This document shows, piece after piece, positions 7,190 to 14,587 of a stretch of 19,090 nucleotides of DNA (position 1 is its first letter; each line of letters begins with the position of its first letter). Source of the DNA: RYN-124 sp033851845 (lineage in GTDB: Bacteria > Actinomycetota > Actinomycetes > Mycobacteriales > SCTD01); assembly GCA_033851845.1 (NCBI GenBank), contig JAWWOH010000116.1, positions 1 to 19,090 on the forward strand, given 5' to 3'. Below the pieces are notes generated by a model that did no database searches, was not told where the DNA came from, and saw only the letters and a list, made by a program, of their open reading frames with translations. Made by a program: the position numbers and the translations under genes.

Positions 7190-7645
7190 TCACTCGGTCG
7201 ATGGCCGCCCGAAGAAGGCCAGTAGTCGCTCGGTCGACTCCGCGGCCAGCACACCGGCGACGACCTCCGGGCGGTGGTTGAGCCGACGATCGCGTACGAC
7301 GTCCCACAGCGAGCCCGCCGCCCCCGCCTTGGCATCGGCGGCGGCGTAGACGATGCGGGCGACGCGTGCCAGCACCGCTGCCCCCGCGCACATCGTGCAG
7401 GGCTCCAACGAGACGACGAGGGTGCAGCCGGTCAGCCGCCAGCTGCCGAGCGCCTCCCCAGCGGACCGCAGCGCGAGCAGCTCGGCATGCGCCGTGGGGT
7501 CGTTCTCCGCCTCGCGCCGGTTGTGACCGATGCCGAGGACGGCGCCGTCCGGGCCGACCACTACCGCGCCGACGGGCACGTCGCCGTGGAGTGGCGCCAG
7601 ATCGGCCTGCTCCAGCGCCAGTCGCATCAGGGCGACGTCGTCCAC
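7190..7645 (-). CDS. tadA: tRNA adenosine(34) deaminase TadA
   Basis: A 151-residue zinc deaminase that converts wobble adenosine 34 to inosine in tRNA-Arg(ACG), so one tRNA can read three arginine codons. The CDA-fold signatures are complete: HAE at residues 53-55 (zinc ligand His53, proton-shuttle Glu55) and PCTMC at 82-86 (zinc ligands Cys83 and Cys86). DVPVGAVVV and HNRRE are also typical of TadA. The length fits the family. The GTG start at 7645 is preceded by GAGGGG about 10 bases upstream. It lies 7 bases after the stop of the TadA-associated protein and 23 bases before tRNA-Ser(CGA), so it is the third gene of a translation-related operon. The tRNA-Ser beside it is not its known substrate. 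Confidence 0.95.
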   Translation of the reverse strand: MDDVALMRLALEQADLAPLHGDVPVGAVVVGPDGAVLGIGHNRREAENDPTAHAELLALRSAGEALGSWRLTGCTLVVSLEPCTMCAGAAVLARVARIVYAAADAKAGAAGSLWDVVRDRRLNHRPEVVAGVLAAESTERLLAFFGRPSTE

Positions 7646-7652
7646 GACGGGC

Positions 7653-8156
7653 TCACCCCTCGCGCAGCTCCTCCAGGACGTCGGCGCACCCCGCCCGCTC
7701 GCAGACGGTCGTCAGCACATCGGCCGGCAGCAGTCCCTCCTCGGCACAGAGGTCGACCAGCTCCGTCCCCGGCGTACCAAGGTCTGCCAACAGCTCGGCG
7801 TCGCCCACCGGTTCCGCAACCGGCCGCGTGCCCTCGTCGTCCTCGTCCTCGTCGTCGTCCTCCTCGTCCTCGGACTCTTCCCAGAGCATGGCCGCGACGT
7901 CGCTGCCCTGGACCGCGCGGCGGTCGGACAGAAAAACACGCGGCTCGCCGAGACCGCCGGTGCCGCCGTCGACCCGGACGATCGCGACGTACTCGTCGTC
8001 CTCCTCGAGCATGAGCAGCGCTGGCCCCGGGCCCTCTCCCGTCAGGTCGCGCATGAGGTCGGTCAGCCCCTCGATGTCCTCGACCTCGTCGAGGTCGACC
8101 TCGACACCGGACCAGCTGGGCCCCGTGCGCGCCAGGGCGACGGCGAAATAGGACAC
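7653..8156 (-). CDS. tRNA adenosine deaminase-associated protein, paralog with acidic insert
   Basis: A 167-residue protein of the family found next to tadA in actinobacteria; the molecular role of the family is not known. It lines up with the gene just upstream: an N-terminal alpha/beta part, a VRVDG and PRVFLSD core (about residues 60-78), then PVGDAELLADLG (from Pro115) and a C-terminal helical segment ending in a CERAG pattern. Residues 93-108 are almost all Glu/Asp, encoded by a GTC/CTC-like repeat, and form a probably disordered linker that the paralog lacks. GTG 8156 has GGAG 8 bases upstream. It is 39 bases after the first paralog and 7 bases before tadA. An accessory or regulatory role for TadA is inferred from position only. 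Confidence 0.8.
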   Translation of the reverse strand: MSYFAVALARTGPSWSGVEVDLDEVEDIEGLTDLMRDLTGEGPGPALLMLEEDDEYVAIVRVDGGTGGLGEPRVFLSDRRAVQGSDVAAMLWEESEDEEDDDEDEDDEGTRPVAEPVGDAELLADLGTPGTELVDLCAEEGLLPADVLTTVCERAGCADVLEELREG

Positions 8157-8195
8157 GGGTGGCGCTCCAGGTGCTGGGTGGTCGCTGGGTCGGGC

Positions 8196-8684
8196 TTAGT
8201 CCACGAGCGCGTCGACTACCCGTTCGTACGCGTCCGCGAAACCGAGTCGGCGGGCCAGGGCCGAGAGCATCTCGTCGGCGTAGGCGTCGACATCGGACAG
8301 AATGGCACCCAGCTCCATCTCATCGAGGCCCAAATCGTCAAAAACCCCGAGATCGCCAACGGGCCAGACGTCCTGCAGCTCGTCGTCGCCGGGCACGTCG
8401 AGGCCGAGCGCGTCGACGACCTGGGCTGCGAGATCCCAGGCGACCGCGGCCGTCACGTCCGACAGCAGCAGCCGCACCTGCCCCATCTGCACACGTACGA
8501 CGACGAAGAACTCGTCCGCGACGTCGACCAGGGCGAACGAGCCGCTCTCGCCCGGCTGCTGTCGCACGGCGGCGACCAGGCCGTCGAGGTCCTCGGTCAG
8601 CACCTCGGGCAGCACACCGACCTGCCAGGCGCCGTCCTCGCGGAACACGACGACGGCGTACGCCTCGGCCTCGAGCTGAGCCAT
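8196..8684 (-). CDS. tRNA adenosine deaminase-associated protein, first paralog
   Basis: A 162-residue soluble acidic protein, the first gene of the tadA operon. Features shared with the family are FREDGAWQVGVLP near the start, DEFFVVVRVQ and VRLLLSDVTAAV in the middle (residues 57-81), VWPVGDLGVFDDLG (106-119) and EMLSALARRLGF near the end. The family is known only by its genomic association with tadA. ATG 8684 is chosen because AAGGGGG lies 5 bases upstream; the frame stays open much further upstream, but that extension has shadow-like composition and overlaps the divergent membrane-protein gene. It is followed by a recognisable paralog, so the pair looks like a tandem duplication that has diverged strongly. 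Confidence 0.85.
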   Translation of the reverse strand: MAQLEAEAYAVVVFREDGAWQVGVLPEVLTEDLDGLVAAVRQQPGESGSFALVDVADEFFVVVRVQMGQVRLLLSDVTAAVAWDLAAQVVDALGLDVPGDDELQDVWPVGDLGVFDDLGLDEMELGAILSDVDAYADEMLSALARRLGFADAYERVVDALVD

Positions 8685-8762
8685 GCGCACCCCCTTGTCG
8701 CCGCAACGATCTTCCCGGCGGACTCTTGCAGACCGCGCCCGCCGAGGGAAGCCGCCATAACC

Positions 8763-8788
8763 GGTTCGCGGGTGCGGTGACCGGGTAG
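8763..8788 (+). promoter_or_regulatory. Putative SigB/SigF-type stress promoter
   Basis: GGTTC (8763-8767), a 15-base spacer and GGGTAG (8783-8788) resemble the GGTTT-N15/16-GGGTAT pattern used by the stress sigma factors of actinobacteria (SigF in mycobacteria, SigB in Streptomyces). Transcription would begin near 8796, about 40 bases before the membrane-protein start. The evidence is a consensus match only. Confidence 0.3.
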
Positions 8789-8837
8789 CGATCGAGTAGG
8801 CCCAGACATCGCCATGAGACTCGCGGAGGAATCCCCC

Positions 8838-9485
8838 ATGCAGAACCGGAACACGTTCGCCCACTTCCTGCACGACGCCGGCCTCGCCGCCTGGTTCGGT
8901 GGGTCGTTGATGGGCGCGATCGGCCTCAACGGCGCCGCGGCGGACGTCGACGACCCCCGGCAGCGGGCGCGGGTGGCGAATGCCGGCTGGGGCCGCTGGA
9001 CACCGTTCAACCTCGCCGCCATCGGTGCACACCTGGTCGGCGGCGCCATCCTGCTGAAGGAGAACAAGGGACGCGTCGCGACGCAGAAGGGCGTCCTGGG
9101 CAACACCGGCGTGAAGCTCGCGCTGACCGGCGGCGCACTCGGCGCGACGGCGTACAGCCGGCTGCTCGGTCAGAAGGTCATGAACGCCGGCGACGTCCCG
9201 ATCGCCGGTGGCACCGACTCGCTGCCGTCCACGCCGCCCGAGGTCGCGAAGGCGCAGAAGCAGCTCAAGGCGCTGCAGTGGGCGATTCCCGGCCTGACCG
9301 GTGCCGTTCTGGCGTCGTCGTCGCTGCACGAGGAGCAGCAGCGGCCGACGGAGGTGCTGAAGGGCACGCTCAAGGCGGTCCCGGGGCGGGCTGCGGCGCT
9401 CGGTGCGACCGCGGCAACGGGCCTCGGCGCGGCCGCGACCGGCGCCTTCGACAAGGTCAGCGACAAGGTCAAGGAAGCCGTCTAG
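8838..9485 (+). CDS. Conserved glycine/alanine-rich membrane protein, function unknown
   Basis: A 215-residue protein I cannot assign to a named family with certainty. GGAGG lies 8 bases before ATG 8838, which decides this start over an in-frame ATG at 8814. The N-terminus (FAHFLHDAGLAAWFGGSLMG) and the stretches NLAAIGAHLVGGAIL, VKLALTGGALGATA and IPGLTGAVLASSS are hydrophobic and glycine-rich, giving up to four weak membrane segments. Between them are short charged loops. The C-terminal 50 residues are alanine-rich with lysines and probably amphipathic. A strong hairpin terminator follows, so the gene is likely monocistronic. Its promoter resembles a stress-sigma site, so a stress-linked envelope role is possible but unproven. 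Confidence 0.75.
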   Translation: MQNRNTFAHFLHDAGLAAWFGGSLMGAIGLNGAAADVDDPRQRARVANAGWGRWTPFNLAAIGAHLVGGAILLKENKGRVATQKGVLGNTGVKLALTGGALGATAYSRLLGQKVMNAGDVPIAGGTDSLPSTPPEVAKAQKQLKALQWAIPGLTGAVLASSSLHEEQQRPTEVLKGTLKAVPGRAAALGATAATGLGAAATGAFDKVSDKVKEAV

Positions 9486-9487
9486 TA

Positions 9488-9499
9488 CGTCGTACGACG
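9488..9499. repeat. 12-bp perfect palindrome CGTCGTACGACG
   Basis: A perfectly self-complementary 12-mer two bases after the membrane-protein stop codon and three bases before the terminator hairpin. It could be a protein-binding site or an added small stem. Confidence 0.6.
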
Positions 9500-9502
9500 C
9501 AT

Positions 9503-9535
9503 CGCCCCGCGTGCCGCCCGGCATGCGGGGCGTTT
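9503..9535 (+). terminator. Rho-independent-like terminator
   Basis: A 13-bp stem (one G-U pair) with the four-base loop GCCC spans 9503-9532 and is followed by TTT. It starts 17 bases after the membrane-protein stop and 14 bases before the stop of the opposing reductase. The U-run is short, as is usual in high-GC genomes. The T-run favours action on the plus-strand transcript, though the hairpin forms in both. Confidence 0.75.
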
Positions 9536-9546
9536 CGCGTCAGGCG

Positions 9547-10539
9547 TCACTCGTCGTGGGGGGCGGTGGGGTCGGGGACCGTCGGCTCGGGACCGGGCTC
9601 GGGCGACGTGGGAGCTCCCGCCGTACCGAAGAAGGACTGCGCCGCACCGACCCCGGCGACGGCTCCGGACGCGGCGGCTACCTGAACGAGCTGCAACCCC
9701 GGGGTGATGTCGCCGGCGGCATACACCCCGCGCACGCTCGTCGCGCCTTCGCGGTCCACCACGACGTAGCCGTCGTCGTCGAGCGCACAACCCAGGGACG
9801 TCGCCAACGTCACCTGTGGCTGGTGCGCCAGGGAGAAGAAGACCAGCGACGCCGGCAGGCAGCGACCGTCAGACAGCAACACCGACTCGAGCGCACCGCG
9901 CGCGCCGACGAACTCGACCGCGCCCTGCTCGACCAGCTCGATGCCGTTGTCGTCGAGCGCCGTTCGGCACGCCTCGTCGTCGGGGAAGCGGTGCCCGTCG
10001 GTGACGACTGTCACGGACCGGGCCCAGTTCAGCAGCGTGGACGCGAACCCGACCAGATGCCGGTCCCAGCCGATGGCGACGACGTCGCGGTCGCGGGCCT
10101 CGTAGCCGTCGCACGCCGGGCAGTGGAAGACCGAGGCGCCGTAGTGCTCGTCGAAGCCGCGGATCGAGGGAAACTCATCGCGTACGCCGGTGGCCAGCAC
10201 CACGCGATGCGCAACGAGCCCCCCGTCCTCGAGGGTGACGTCGAACAGCCCGTCGGGCCGGGGGGCGATGCCGCGGACGCGGCCGGGACGCACGCACGCG
10301 GTTGGATATGCATGCAGCTCCTCGCGCCCGCGGTCCAGCAGCTCGACCGGCGTCTGCGGGTCGCGGCCGAGGTAGCCGTGCGAGTGCTCGACCGCGGCGG
10401 AGCGGTACTCCTGCGAGTCGACGACGACGACAGAGCGGCGGTAGCGGCCCAGCCAGAGCGCGGCCGCCAGCCCGGCCGGCCCACCGCCGATGACGACGGC
10501 GTCGACCTCGTTGCCGTCCGCTGCCAACGGCCGGTTCAC
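9547..10539 (-). CDS. FAD-dependent thioredoxin-reductase-like oxidoreductase
   Basis: A 330-residue two-dinucleotide-binding flavoprotein. DAVVIGGGPAGLAAALW near the start is the FAD-binding Rossmann motif, VVLATGVRDEFP is the second conserved loop, CPACDGYE at residues 140-147 is a redox-active CxxC (Cys140, Cys143), and GVYAAGDITPG near the end closes the FAD site. The NADPH-binding loop is unusual: VVAIGWDRHLVGFA replaces the canonical GGGxSA of thioredoxin reductases. The last 35 residues are a proline/glutamate-rich tail absent from standard TrxB. The likely reaction is pyridine-nucleotide-dependent disulfide reduction, but no thioredoxin gene is adjacent, so the partner is unknown. The start is GTG 10539 without a strong ribosome binding site. 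It follows a small basic protein by 21 bases and may be co-transcribed with it. Confidence 0.85.
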   Translation of the reverse strand: MNRPLAADGNEVDAVVIGGGPAGLAAALWLGRYRRSVVVVDSQEYRSAAVEHSHGYLGRDPQTPVELLDRGREELHAYPTACVRPGRVRGIAPRPDGLFDVTLEDGGLVAHRVVLATGVRDEFPSIRGFDEHYGASVFHCPACDGYEARDRDVVAIGWDRHLVGFASTLLNWARSVTVVTDGHRFPDDEACRTALDDNGIELVEQGAVEFVGARGALESVLLSDGRCLPASLVFFSLAHQPQVTLATSLGCALDDDGYVVVDREGATSVRGVYAAGDITPGLQLVQVAAASGAVAGVGAAQSFFGTAGAPTSPEPGPEPTVPDPTAPHDE

Positions 10540-10560
10540 GGCCGCAGCCCGTGGACCGAC

Positions 10561-10758
10561 TCAGCCTCGCGTGGTGCGGGCATGCAGCAGCGCACGCGAC
10601 CGGGCGAGCGCACTCGCCCGCGGGTGCAGGCGCGCGCGCAGCTCCGCCGCCTGGCGCAACGTGTCCAGCAGCTCCTGCCGGCGGCGCCGGCGCTCGACGG
10701 CGGCGCGCGGGGACATGGTCTGCACGAAGAACTCGTACCCGTCCGGGGCGGACCTCAC
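10561..10758 (-). CDS. Small basic protein of unknown function
   Basis: A 65-residue open frame with strong G/C third-position bias, so it is likely real. It begins near DGYEFFVQTMSPRAAVE and continues as one long arginine-rich, probably amphipathic helix (ERRRRRQELLDTLRQAAELRARL). I recognise no domain. The start is uncertain: GTG 10758 is used because third-position bias disappears upstream of it. The alternatives are GTG 10803, which would overlap the divergent DUF3039 promoter, and ATG at about 10716. It lies 21 bases upstream of the reductase gene and on the same strand. The charge pattern would suit nucleic-acid binding or a coiled-coil partner, which is inference. Confidence 0.55.
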   Translation of the reverse strand: MRSAPDGYEFFVQTMSPRAAVERRRRRQELLDTLRQAAELRARLHPRASALARSRALLHARTTRG

Positions 10759-10769
10759 CTGGCATCCGG

Positions 10770-10797
10770 GTGACGTACACCTAACCGGTCGTACGCT
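10770..10797 (+). promoter_or_regulatory. Leaderless promoter of the DUF3039 gene
   Basis: GTGACG (10770-10775) and TACGCT (10792-10797) are a -35/-10 pair with a 16-base spacer. The -10 ends 6 bases before the ATG at 10804, so transcription would begin at or beside the A of the start codon. No Shine-Dalgarno sequence precedes that ATG. Confidence 0.5.
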
Positions 10798-10803
10798 CGA
10801 CAC

Positions 10804-11037
10804 ATGGCAGCTGTCGACGTCCGGCCGGGCACCTCCGAAGCCCTGGAGACCGAGCTCGACGAGGACAACGACGACAACCGCATGTCGCACTACGTGCGGC
10901 GCGAGGACATCTTGCGCAGTGCCGTGGAAGGCGTGCCCGCGACTGCGCTGTGCGGCAAGAAGTGGTTCCCGAACCGCGATCCGGAGAAGTACCCCGTCTG
11001 CCCGCAGTGCAAGGAGCTCATCTCCCTGCTGGACTGA
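10804..11037 (+). CDS. DUF3039 domain-containing protein
   Basis: A 77-residue actinobacterial protein. The first 27 residues are acidic and probably disordered; the DUF3039 core follows (SHYVRREDILRSAVEG, then ALCGKKW, then RDPEKYPVCPQCKE). His29, Cys50, Cys66 and Cys69 are positioned as a possible zinc-binding set, the last two forming a CPxC knuckle. The function of the family is not known. The start has no ribosome binding site but has a well-placed -10 element, so a leaderless mRNA is likely. Its TGA directly abuts the stop codon of murB on the opposite strand. Confidence 0.88.
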   Translation: MAAVDVRPGTSEALETELDEDNDDNRMSHYVRREDILRSAVEGVPATALCGKKWFPNRDPEKYPVCPQCKELISLLD

Positions 11038-12065
<1,028 letters not shown>

Positions 12066-12066
<1 letters not shown>

Positions 12067-12971
12067 CACACCGGCTCCGGTACGGCGAACCGCACGTTCC
12101 GTCGCCGCTGCCCGAGCAGGTCGACCGTGAACAGGACGAGGGCCGTCCAGACCAGGCAGAAGCCGAGCAGCCGCGCCATTCCCATCTCCTCGCGGAAGAA
12201 CAGCACGCCGAGCAGGAACTGCATGGTCGGGGCGAGGTACTGCAGCAGTCCCAGCGTGGTGAGCGGCACGCGCGACGCGGCGGCGCCGAAGAACAGCAGT
12301 GGCACCGCGGTGATGACGCCGGTCAGGACGAGCAGCGCGGCATGCCCGGCGCCGTGCGACGTCAGCGTTGCCGCACCGGAGACCTGGATGCCGGCGATGT
12401 AGGCAAGGGCGAGCGGCATGAGCACTGCGGTCTCGACCGTCAGCCCCTCCAGCGCGCCGACGCGCGAGGTCTTCTTCAGCAGGCCGTACGTGCCGAAGCT
12501 GACCGCGAGCACGAGCGCGATCCACGGCAGCCGGCCGGCCTGGATCGCGAGGAACAGCACGGCGACGGCTGCGATGCCGAGGGCGACCCACTGCAGCGGT
12601 CGCAGTCGTTCGCGCAGCACGAGGACGCCGAGCATGACGGTCACCAGGGGGTTGATGAAGTAGCCGAGAGAGGTCTCGACGACGCGGTCGGTCGTGACCC
12701 CGTAGATGTACACGCCCCAGTTGACGGCGAGGAACGCCGCGGCCGCCGTCAACCGGGCCAGCCGGCCGCGGTCGGCCACAACGGCCCGGACCGCCGGCCA
12801 GCGGCGGGTGACCTGCACCAGCAACGCGACGACCACCAACGACCAGACCACGCGGTGGGCCAGGACCTCGACCGCGCCGGCCGGGTCGAGCAGCGGGAAG
12901 TAGAGCGGGAAGATGCCCCAGAGCAGGTACGCCGTCGCCCCGAAGGCGGCGCCGCGCCGGCTCTCACTCAC
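12066..12971 (-). CDS. rarD: EamA family transporter RarD
   Basis: A 301-residue drug/metabolite-superfamily membrane protein with about ten hydrophobic segments arranged as two EamA repeats. The opening AYLLWGIFPLYF, then AHRVVWSLVVV and FLAVNWGVYIYGVTTDRVVETSLGYFINPL, are hallmark RarD sequences; the second repeat contains GLLQYLAPTMQFLLGV. The length is normal. The family is annotated as a permease, but its substrate is not established. The GTG at 12971 starts 9 bases after the propeller gene, with only a weak GGG-rich ribosome binding site, and its stop overlaps the murB start, so it is probably translated as part of a polycistronic message. Confidence 0.93.
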
Positions 12972-12980
12972 CCGGCCACG

Positions 12981-14549
12981 CTAGTAGCCGCGCAGCGCTC
13001 CGAACCGACGCCGCACGACGAGCGCGGCAACAACGACGACCAAGGCGAGCAGCGGAAGCGTCGTCGACAGACCGGTTGCGGCCAACCGGTCCCCTGGTGC
13101 CGCGGCCGGCGGCCGGCCCTGGCTTGCCGGCGGGGTCACCGGGCGCGGCGCCGTGGCAGGAGCGGCGGTGACGGCCGGCGCGAACGCACTGAGGCCGCCG
13201 ACCTGCCGGGCGTATCCGACCCCCGTCTTGGCGTCGCCGTCGACGCGGTTGTTGTCGCTCCAGACGACCGCAGGCATGCCGTCAGGACCGACGTCGACCT
13301 TGAAGAAGTCGAGCAGGCTGCGGTCGCTGCTCGAGCCCGGCAGGATGCCGCAGAACGTCCCGAGCGTGCAGATCGGGCCGTGGTGCACGGAGTGGTCACT
13401 CGCGATGCCGTAGACGACCTGCGGCGCGGCGGTGTCGAGCTTGCGCACCTGCGCCACGGGCACGACCCAGTCGATGCCGTCCGCGTCCTTGTTGGGTGCG
13501 TCCGTGTGGTACCAGCTGACGACCGCGACACCGGGGCCACCGCCGGCGACCCAGCCGAACAGGTCCTGTCCGGCCGGGCGGCCGGTGAGCGCGTTGTCCA
13601 CGGCGTACGGCGTGGTCCACGTCTCACCGTGGTCGCGCGACTGCTGCAGCCAGACGTGCATGGGCTCGCCCTTGTGCGCGTAACCGGAGTAGACGGCGTA
13701 GACGTCGCCCGCCGAGTCGACCGCGTTGGCCATCCAGAAGTTCCCGAAGTTGGCGTCGTCCGCGCCCGGGTTGACCGTGACGTCATGCCAGGTCGCGCCC
13801 TTGTCCTTGCTGATGCTGATCTGGATGGAGCTGATCGGCGGCGAGCCGTAGGTCGTGTCCGTCGTCGTCAGCCGGGTCGTGCCGTAGGTGATGTACACGA
13901 AGCCGTGCGGGTCGACCGTGATGTTGCCGATGGACGTGCCGTTGTGCGCGCTCTGCGCGATCGTCGTCGGCTGGGAGTAGACGACCTGCTGGGGCCCGAA
14001 GGTCTCACCGCGGTCGTGGCTGACGGCGACCAGCATCGTGCCGGTGCCGATCTCGTGGTAGGTCAGGTAGACGTCCTCGCCGTGCGGTCCGTCGACCGCG
14101 AGCCACTCGCGGTCGCTGGTGCCGTTGATGAAGACCTGGTGCGGGAACGTCTTGCCGCCGTCGGTGGATCGGAAGACGGTGATGCCGTCGACGTTGAGAT
14201 CGGCCGCGAACACGGTGCCGTCCTTCGCGACCACGACGTCGGAGTCGCCGCCCTTCAGCGCGGCTTGGGTCGCCGTGCTGCGGGCGGTCGGCAGCTTGGT
14301 CCAGGTGGCGCCCTTGTCGGTGCTCTTCGCCAGGACCGCGCCGTTGTCACCGGGCGTGGTGGCGTAGACCGTGCCGTCGGGCGCGATGTCCAGGCCTGGC
14401 TCGCCGTAGTCGGCGGTGTAGGCGAAGGTGTTGGGCCCGAAGGTCAGCGTCGGCTTGACCGCGGATGCCGGCGCAGCGGAGACCGCGAGCGCGGCCCCGG
14501 CACCGGCGAGCGCGAGGAGGGCGAACGGACGACGGGAACGAAAGCGCAT
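12981..14549 (-). CDS. Secreted, sortase-anchored Asp-box beta-propeller protein (sialidase-like fold)
   Basis: A 522-residue surface protein. Residues 1-31 are a signal peptide (MRFRSRR charged start, ASAV cleavage region). The body contains at least five Asp-box motifs of the S-x-D-x-G-x-T-W/F type (STDKGATW, STDGGKTF, SHDRGETF, SKDKGATW, SRDHGETW), which mark blades of a sialidase/BNR-type propeller. After a proline/alanine-rich linker comes LAATG at 489-493, a hydrophobic helix and a basic tail: the LAxTG signal used by class E sortases of high-GC actinobacteria. I see no FRIP motif or clear catalytic Tyr/Glu set, so sialidase activity is unsupported; glycan or protein binding is as likely. 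ATG 14549 has AAGG 8 bases upstream; an in-frame GTG at 14555 is possible. It sits 38 bases after the hydrolase and 9 before rarD. Confidence 0.85.
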   Translation of the reverse strand: MRFRSRRPFALLALAGAGAALAVSAAPASAVKPTLTFGPNTFAYTADYGEPGLDIAPDGTVYATTPGDNGAVLAKSTDKGATWTKLPTARSTATQAALKGGDSDVVVAKDGTVFAADLNVDGITVFRSTDGGKTFPHQVFINGTSDREWLAVDGPHGEDVYLTYHEIGTGTMLVAVSHDRGETFGPQQVVYSQPTTIAQSAHNGTSIGNITVDPHGFVYITYGTTRLTTTDTTYGSPPISSIQISISKDKGATWHDVTVNPGADDANFGNFWMANAVDSAGDVYAVYSGYAHKGEPMHVWLQQSRDHGETWTTPYAVDNALTGRPAGQDLFGWVAGGGPGVAVVSWYHTDAPNKDADGIDWVVPVAQVRKLDTAAPQVVYGIASDHSVHHGPICTLGTFCGILPGSSSDRSLLDFFKVDVGPDGMPAVVWSDNNRVDGDAKTGVGYARQVGGLSAFAPAVTAAPATAPRPVTPPASQGRPPAAAPGDRLAATGLSTTLPLLALVVVVAALVVRRRFGALRGY

Positions 14550-14587
14550 GCTCACAGCCTTCGACGTACCCGCTCACATGCCTGCTC

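Noticed and set aside
7829..7878. Possible microsatellite or CRISPR-like repeat
   Set aside because: The triplet pattern is in frame and encodes an acidic run inside a real gene; there are no spacers or longer repeat units.
8685..9524. Upstream extension of the first TadA-associated protein (442-codon version)
   Set aside because: ATG 8684 has a strong ribosome binding site, and the extension is antisense to the membrane-protein gene with shadow-like composition.
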